DNA from: Desulfobacterales bacterium
GTDB lineage: Bacteria > Desulfobacterota > Desulfobacteria > Desulfobacterales > SpSt-501
Direction of reading: 5' to 3'
Assembly (NCBI GenBank): GCA_030834695.1
Contig: JAUQXK010000016.1
Coordinates: 1 to 43,334, forward strand
Length of the DNA: 43,334 nt
The notes beneath the pieces were generated by a model. That model searched no databases, was not told the DNA's origin, and saw nothing but the letters and a program-made list of their open reading frames with translations. The position numbers and the translations under genes were made by a program. Shown one piece after another: positions 38,790 through 43,334 of the stretch (position 1 is its first letter; each line of letters opens with the position of its first letter).

Positions 38790-41378
38790 ATGAATAAAAA
38801 CAAAACCGCAACCGGGGGGCTGTCCGAACTGCGCCGCCGGGCGGAGGCGCAGCTGCGAACGGCGAAGACGAAAGGATGCCCGGCGCGGACAGAGGCTGAT
38901 GCGCAGCGGCTCGTGCACGAACTGCAGGTGCACCAGATCGAGCTGGAGATGCAAAATACGGAGCTCGTGCAGGCGCGAGCGGAGCTCGAAGCGGCCCTAT
39001 GGGAGTATACTGACCTCTACGACTTTGCGCCGGTGGGCTATTTTTCCCTTGGTCGCGACGGGGCGATTCGTCGGGTGAATTTGACCGGAGCGCTCCTTCT
39101 GGGGGTGGAGCGCGCCCGGCTGACGGGCCGGTGGTTCGGGACTTTCGTGGGCATGCCGGACCGTTCGGTCTTTAGCGCCTTCCTGGAAGAAGTGTTTGCG
39201 GGCCAAGCGCCGGAAGTGTGCGAGGTGGCGATTCGGGGTGAAGGGAAGGGACCGCTTGCTGTGCATATCACGGCCACGGTTTCGCAAGGCGGGTCGGAAT
39301 GCCGCCTCATGATGGCGGACGTCAGCAAGCTCCGACAGGCGGAGAAGGCCTTGCGGCAGAGCGAGTCTCTTCTGGCCAGGTCGCAAGAGATCGCGCATGT
39401 TGGAAGCTGGATGTTCGATGTCGTTGCCCACCGGCTTACCTGGTCGGACGAAGTCTACCGAATATTCGGCTTGAAGCCACAGGAGTTTAGCCCAACCTAC
39501 GAAGCTTTTTTCGAATCCGTCCATCCGGACGATCGGGCGGCTGTTGATGCCGCTTACACCGGCTCGATTCGTGAAGGAAAAGGCACGCATGAGATTGATC
39601 ACCGGATCGTTCACAAACACACGGGGGAAGTTCGTTGGGTTCGCGAAAAATGCATCCATGAGCGCAACGACTCAGGGCAGATCGTCCGCTCGATCGGCAT
39701 GGTGCAGGACATCACCGACAGAAAACAGGCGGAGCTTGAGCGGGAAACAACGGTCAAGTTCCTGGAAAAGGTGAATTCCTGCCGGACCACCGGGCAATTG
39801 ATCGAGACCGCCATCACCTTTTTTCAGCATCAGTCCGGCTGCGAGGCCGTCGGCATAAGACTCGCCCAGGGGGAGGATTTTCCCTATTACGAAGTCCGCG
39901 GGTTCCCGGCAGCGTTCGAAAAGGCTGAAAGCCGCCTGTGCTCTCGGGACCCGAACGGAGCGATTCTTAGGGATGATGTCGGAAACCCGGTTCTGGAGTG
40001 CATGTGCGGCAACGTGATCCAGGGTCGATTTGACGCCTCAAAGCCCTTTTTCAGCGAAAAGGGCAGCTTCTGGACCAACAGCACGACCGAGTTGCTCGCC
40101 AGCACCAGCGAAGCGGACCGGCAGGCACGCACCCGCAACCGTTGCCACGGCGAGGGGTATGAGTCGGTGGCCCTGGTGCCGCTGTGGCTGGGGGCGGAGA
40201 GGCTGGGGCTGCTGCAGCTCAATGACCGGCGCAGGGGGCTTTTCACGGCTGAATTGGTTGCGCTGTGGGAGAGGATGGCCGGATACCTGTCGGTGGCGCT
40301 GGCGAAGCTGCGCACGGAGGAGAAGCTGCGAACCAGCGAGCTGAATCTCAAGACCCTGTTCGATGCCATCGACCAAAGCGTCTTTCTCTTCGACCGCGAC
40401 GGAACCGTGCTGGCTGCAAACAGGACCTTCGCCGCCCGGCTGGGCAAACGCGTCGAGGACTGCGTCGGCCGATCGGCTTTTGATCTGGTGCCGCCCGGCA
40501 TCGCGGCCGGCCGCAGGGCCATCAGCCAGAAGGTGATCGATACCGGCCGGCCGCAGGTATTCGAAGACCAGCGCGATGGACGCTGGATGAATCACAACTT
40601 CTGGCCGGTCCTCGGCGCCGCGGGCGCGGTGGAGCGGCTGGTGGTTTTCGCCATGGACATCACCGAGCGCAAACTGGCGGAGGAGACGCTGGAGCATTCC
40701 CGGCAGATGCTGCAGGGATACGCGGCATACCTGCAGGAAACCATCGAAAACGAACGCCTCCGGATGGCCCGCGAGCTGCACGACGATATCGGGCAGAGGC
40801 TTTCGGCCCTGAAGATGGACCTCGGCTGGGTCAAACGCCGCCTGCCGCCGGACCGGTCGGATGCAGCCCGCAAGCTGGAGGAAATGAGCGAGCTCATCAC
40901 CGAGGGGGTGCAGACGGTCAAGGCCATCTGCGCCGACCTGCGGCCGGGCCTGCTCGAAGAACTGGGCCTGCAGGCGGCACTGGAATGGGCCGTGGCGAGG
41001 TTCCAGGAGCGCAGCGGAATCACGACCTCGCTGAAGGTCGGCGGTTCGCAACTGAACGTTGACGCCGGCATGTCGATTGCGATCTACCGCATCGTGCAGG
41101 AGGCTTTGACGAACATCGTCCGCCATGCCGCCGCCGGCCGGGCCGAGGTCCGGCTCCGCCGGGAATTGAATTGGTTGATCCTCGAGGTGGAAGACGACGG
41201 CAGGGGCCTGCCGGGCCATCCTCAAGGCGCCCCCCAGTCCTTCGGAATCATCGGCATGCGCGAACGGGTGCGTTCGTTCGGCGGGGAGTTCAATCTATCC
41301 GCCGGCAAGGAGCGGGGGGCTGTCATTCGCGCGAGATTTCCCCTGCCTCCGTCCGAAACATCGGCTGAACTTCATTGA
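38790..41378 (+). CDS. PAS/GAF sensor histidine kinase, NarL-type (HisKA_3)
   Basis: 862 residues, no membrane segment. The N-terminal helical segment (QRLVHELQVHQIELEMQN) leads into PAS1 (about 65-185, DFAPVGYFSLGRDG). PAS2 is at about 195-320 (DDRAAVDAAYTG, GEVRWVREKCIHE), followed by a GAF-like domain (about 325-510) with many Cys (VLECMCGNV, RNRCHGEG). PAS3 is at about 520-650. The HisKA_3 domain is at about 655-730 with His664 in MARELHDDIGQRLSALKMDLG, and the HATPase is at about 755-850 with N-box EALTNIVRHA and DDGRGL. The family works with LuxR-type response regulators, and such a gene follows 15 bases later. The ATG at 38790 overlaps the end of the decayed fragment's long frame. Confidence 0.94.
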   Translation: MNKNKTATGGLSELRRRAEAQLRTAKTKGCPARTEADAQRLVHELQVHQIELEMQNTELVQARAELEAALWEYTDLYDFAPVGYFSLGRDGAIRRVNLTGALLLGVERARLTGRWFGTFVGMPDRSVFSAFLEEVFAGQAPEVCEVAIRGEGKGPLAVHITATVSQGGSECRLMMADVSKLRQAEKALRQSESLLARSQEIAHVGSWMFDVVAHRLTWSDEVYRIFGLKPQEFSPTYEAFFESVHPDDRAAVDAAYTGSIREGKGTHEIDHRIVHKHTGEVRWVREKCIHERNDSGQIVRSIGMVQDITDRKQAELERETTVKFLEKVNSCRTTGQLIETAITFFQHQSGCEAVGIRLAQGEDFPYYEVRGFPAAFEKAESRLCSRDPNGAILRDDVGNPVLECMCGNVIQGRFDASKPFFSEKGSFWTNSTTELLASTSEADRQARTRNRCHGEGYESVALVPLWLGAERLGLLQLNDRRRGLFTAELVALWERMAGYLSVALAKLRTEEKLRTSELNLKTLFDAIDQSVFLFDRDGTVLAANRTFAARLGKRVEDCVGRSAFDLVPPGIAAGRRAISQKVIDTGRPQVFEDQRDGRWMNHNFWPVLGAAGAVERLVVFAMDITERKLAEETLEHSRQMLQGYAAYLQETIENERLRMARELHDDIGQRLSALKMDLGWVKRRLPPDRSDAARKLEEMSELITEGVQTVKAICADLRPGLLEELGLQAALEWAVARFQERSGITTSLKVGGSQLNVDAGMSIAIYRIVQEALTNIVRHAAAGRAEVRLRRELNWLILEVEDDGRGLPGHPQGAPQSFGIIGMRERVRSFGGEFNLSAGKERGAVIRARFPLPPSETSAELH

Positions 41379-41393
41379 GAAAGGGTAGGCAGC

Positions 41394-42026
41394 ATGATCC
41401 GGATCCTGATCGCCGACGACCACAAGCTGTTCCGGCGCGGGCTCAGGCAGACCATCGAGGACGCCGAAGGCCTGAAGGTGGAGGACGAGGCCTCGAACGG
41501 CGCCGAGGTATTGACCAAAATCGCCCAGAAATTTTATGACGTGGTCGTTCTGGACATCTCCATGCCCGGCTCGAACGGCCTCGAGATTCTTAAACAAATC
41601 AAGGATTCCAGCCCCAAGACCGCGGTATTGATGCTGAGCATGCACTCCGAGGAGCAATTCGCCGTCCGGGCCTTCAAAGCTGGGGCTTCGGGCTACCTCA
41701 CCAAGGAAAGCGACGAAGAAGAAATCATCCGGGCGATCCGCAAGGCATCCCAGGGGGGTCGGTATGTGACTCCGGATTTGGCGGAGAAACTGGCCGAAGC
41801 CCTATCCACCGGCCCCGGGCGGACGCCGCACGAATCGCTTTCGGACCGCGAATTCCAGGTGTTCCGCCTGATCGCTCAGGGGAAAAGCCTGTCGGAAATC
41901 GCCCAGGAACTGCACCTCGGCTCCACCACCATCAGCACCTACCGCACGCGCATCCTCGAAAAGACCGGTTTGAAGAACAACTCCGAGCTCACCCGTTACG
42001 CCGTCGAACACCGCTTGATCGATTAG
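41394..42026 (+). CDS. NarL/FixJ family response regulator (REC + LuxR HTH)
   Basis: 210 residues. The receiver occupies about 1-120 with Asp8/Asp9 (IADDHK), phospho-acceptor Asp54 (VVLDISMPG) and Lys105 (GYLTKES). The LuxR-type HTH occupies about 143-205: LSDREFQVFRLIAQGKSLSEIAQELHLG and STYRTRILEKTGL. It is the probable partner of the kinase encoded 15 bases upstream. A perfect 7-bp inverted repeat upstream of the next gene (42209-42226) is a candidate target. Confidence 0.95.
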   Translation: MIRILIADDHKLFRRGLRQTIEDAEGLKVEDEASNGAEVLTKIAQKFYDVVVLDISMPGSNGLEILKQIKDSSPKTAVLMLSMHSEEQFAVRAFKAGASGYLTKESDEEEIIRAIRKASQGGRYVTPDLAEKLAEALSTGPGRTPHESLSDREFQVFRLIAQGKSLSEIAQELHLGSTTISTYRTRILEKTGLKNNSELTRYAVEHRLID

Positions 42027-42075
42027 CCCGCCGTACCTTACCCGATTCACACCTCAATGCAGGCAGTCATTCGAA

Positions 42076-42204
42076 TCGATAGCTTCGTAAGGAGGCCAAG
42101 ATCAAGGCGCGCGAATCTCGTGCCGCGAGGCGTACTTGCCGTACGCCGCAGCGGCAACGAGATGACGCGCAACGCAGAGATTGGACTATTTACGAAGTCA
42201 TCGA
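42076..42204. repeat. Palindromic interspersed repeat, family 2 copy B
   Basis: About 129 bases, same orientation and over 80 percent alike by eye to the copy at 14094-14220. The end repeat is TCGATAGCTTCGTAA / TTACGAAGTCATCGA (42076-42090, 42190-42204), with inner GGCGTACTTGCCGTACGCC. It fills much of the 342-base gap between the response regulator and the receiver gene. Apart from this repeat and the operator-like dyad at 42209-42226, the gap 42227-42368 shows nothing I can name. Confidence 0.88.
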
Positions 42205-42208
42205 CTCT

Positions 42209-42226
42209 TGTCGTAGAAATACGACA
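42209..42226. promoter_or_regulatory. Operator-like perfect dyad TGTCGTA-GAAA-TACGACA
   Basis: A perfect 7-bp inverted repeat around GAAA, 18 bases in all, located 142 bases before the receiver-only gene and 5 bases after the end of a palindromic repeat. LuxR-HTH (NarL-type) regulators bind dyads of about this size, and one is encoded just upstream. It is too short, and has no T-tract, to be a terminator. The use as operator is inferred. Confidence 0.5.
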
Positions 42227-42368
42227 GGATGTCGCCGTTTGCCCTGCCTCGGCGGCGTTAAGCCGCTACAAATAAAACCTAATCGCAACGGTGCCGCTAT
42301 GAGGCCAACCGCGATAACATGTCATTCGTTGAACTGATTTTTCCGGTTATCAGCCGACGAAGGCGAAC

Positions 42369-42776
42369 ATGAAGATTTTGATCGTGGACGATTCAGAACC
42401 CTTGCGCAGCAGCCTGAAAGGCCTGTTGAGGGATCTGCCCGGCGCCGAGCTCGTCGGCGAAGCTGCCGGCGTGCACCAAGCCGTTTCAAGAATTCTCGAA
42501 GCTCAACCCGACGTGGTCATTCTGGATATCCGGCTGCCGGACGGCTCCGGGCTGGAGGTTCTGAAAACGGTGCGCTCAAGGGCCCCGGCCACCCGCTTCA
42601 TCGTCTTCACCGGCTGCCCGGCCGATCCGTACAAACCGCTCCTGCTGAACGAGGGAGCGGCCAATTTTTTCGAAAAATCGATCGATGAAGAAAAGCTGAT
42701 GAGCTGCCTGCAGGCGCTGCTTGAGGGCGAGGCACTCCCTGCCCGGCGCCAACATCCAGAAACCGACCCCAGTTAA
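42369..42776 (+). CDS. Stand-alone response regulator receiver protein
   Basis: 135 residues, one CheY-like receiver domain only. It begins MKILIVDDSEPLRSSL (acidic pair Asp7/Asp8), with Asp53 (VILDIRLPDG) as the phosphorylation site and Lys near 103 (NFFEKSID). A short basic-acidic tail of about 20 residues follows. It has no output domain, so it works as a phosphate carrier or by protein contact. The MASE3 sensor gene starts 16 bases later, suggesting one transcript. Confidence 0.93.
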   Translation: MKILIVDDSEPLRSSLKGLLRDLPGAELVGEAAGVHQAVSRILEAQPDVVILDIRLPDGSGLEVLKTVRSRAPATRFIVFTGCPADPYKPLLLNEGAANFFEKSIDEEKLMSCLQALLEGEALPARRQHPETDPS

Positions 42777-42792
42777 CGCAAGGGAGGGGAGC

Positions 42793-43334
42793 ATGAACAG
42801 CCGGTCCGGCATTGCAACTGAAGGACGATCGATGGCCGTCGGTGTCATCTCCGCGCCGGCGCCTCGAACGATCTTCCGGATCGTCAGCGTGATCGCGGCC
42901 GCCGCGGCAGCGACGGCGGGATTGTATGGGTTCAGCCGTCAGAACTACCTGCTGTTTCACAGCCTCGCCGAGTTGCTCTCCATCGCCGTGGCCTGGGGCG
43001 TTTTCATGCTGGTCTGGAACTCGCGGCGCTTTGTGCAGAACCAGGCCCTGCTATTCCTTGGGATCTCACTGGCGTTCATCGGATTTTTGGACCTGCTGCA
43101 CACCCTGGCCTACAAGGGCATGGGGGTCTTTGGGGAGGGGGGTGCCAACCGGCCCACCCAACTTTGGATTGCGGCGCGGTATGTCCAGGCGTTGGCCCTG
43201 TTGGCCTTTCCGCTGCTGTTCGGCAGCCGCTTGCATCCGGCAGGGGTGTTCGCGACCTTGGCGCTGGTCACGGGTGCGCTGCTCCTCGCCATATTTGCCT
43301 GGAACGTATTTCCCGCGTGCTACGTCGACGGTCA
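42793..43334 (+). CDS. MASE3-domain membrane sensor, N-terminal part (cut by window end)
   Basis: The frame is open from the ATG at 42793 (GGGAGGGGA just upstream) to the window end, 180 codons so far. The segments FSRQNYLLFHSLAELLSIAVAWGVF, FLGISLAFIGFLDLLHTLAYKGMGVF and QLWIAARYVQALALLAFPLL are the hallmarks of the MASE3 membrane sensory domain. About five helices are visible. Such proteins usually continue with PAS domains and a histidine kinase or GGDEF output; that part is outside the window. It is adjacent to the receiver gene, consistent with a signalling operon. Confidence 0.9.
   Translation, partial: MNSRSGIATEGRSMAVGVISAPAPRTIFRIVSVIAAAAAATAGLYGFSRQNYLLFHSLAELLSIAVAWGVFMLVWNSRRFVQNQALLFLGISLAFIGFLDLLHTLAYKGMGVFGEGGANRPTQLWIAARYVQALALLAFPLLFGSRLHPAGVFATLALVTGALLLAIFAWNVFPACYVDG

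Noticed and set aside
42027-42368. Small RNA or tRNA gene in the gap after the response regulator
   Set aside because: No cloverleaf or tRNA consensus could be folded; the structure seen is explained by the dispersed palindrome.
1-43334. Integrated mobile element or genomic island
   Set aside because: No integrase, transposase, tRNA end or long flanking repeat is present, and composition is even across the window.

Overview
The window is GC-rich, gene-dense bacterial chromosome. Nearly all of it is coding, codon use looks even throughout, and I saw no phage, integrase or transposase gene. The mix of genes (three different solute-binding-protein-dependent transporters, CoA-transferase, PduO-type cobalamin adenosyltransferase, flavodoxin, GYD protein, PAS-rich histidine kinases and a MASE3 sensor) and the A-rich 'cgaaattcgaaac' intergenic spacers suggest a metabolically versatile anaerobe, most likely Desulfobacterota (former Deltaproteobacteria). 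That assignment is an inference; a betaproteobacterial origin is not excluded.

Layout. 1-3147 (+): a DctPQM TRAP transporter whose DctM has an unusual long acidic insertion, closed by a perfect intrinsic terminator. 3218-5812 (+): D-2-hydroxyacid dehydrogenase and an amidase. 5809-7716 (-): a malate synthase family enzyme that meets the amidase tail to tail with overlapping stop codons. 8113-24746 (-): a long, nearly unbroken minus-strand run. It holds an SDR, a membrane protein, an alpha/beta-hydrolase-OsmC fusion, a GalT-like transferase, a ferredoxin-reductase-like flavoprotein, a cobalamin adenosyltransferase, a PLP dehydratase, a lipoprotein, a SMUG-type uracil-DNA glycosylase, two unknown small genes, an HpcH/HpaI aldolase, a DUF2520 Rossmann protein, a flavodoxin, a GYD protein, gamma-glutamyltransferase, a DUF202-like protein, a SIMPL protein, a GNAT, a C45-type Ntn hydrolase, a PPC/DUF296 protein and a GntR/FCD regulator. 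24891-30443 (+): divergent from the regulator, a tripartite tricarboxylate transporter (tctC, tctB, tctA) followed closely by an arylsulfate-sulfotransferase-like beta-propeller and a glutaredoxin domain fused to a radical-SAM-like domain that lacks its iron-sulfur motif. 30624-33311 (+): a hybrid PAS histidine kinase. 33447-38556 (+): IclR regulator, class III CoA-transferase, TAXI binding protein and a fused TRAP permease. 38558-43334 (+): a decayed CheR/PAS fragment, a NarL-type sensor and its LuxR-type response regulator, a receiver-only protein and a MASE3 membrane sensor that runs off the end.

How it fits together. Three import modules each sit with enzymes or a regulator: TRAP with hydroxyacid dehydrogenase and amidase; TTT with the sulfotransferase-like protein under a GntR/FCD regulator; TAXI-TRAP with CoA-transferase under IclR. 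This looks like import and activation of organic acids, with local sensing. The divergent gntR-tctC region shows a near-consensus sigma-70 promoter whose -10 lies inside the palindrome GTTAT-N4-ATAAC.

The intergenic spaces carry several families of long imperfect palindromes, three of them present twice. One copy separates tctB from tctA and another supplies the stop codon of a lipoprotein gene. The most unusual single gene is the glutaredoxin/radical-SAM-like fusion at 29601-30443.
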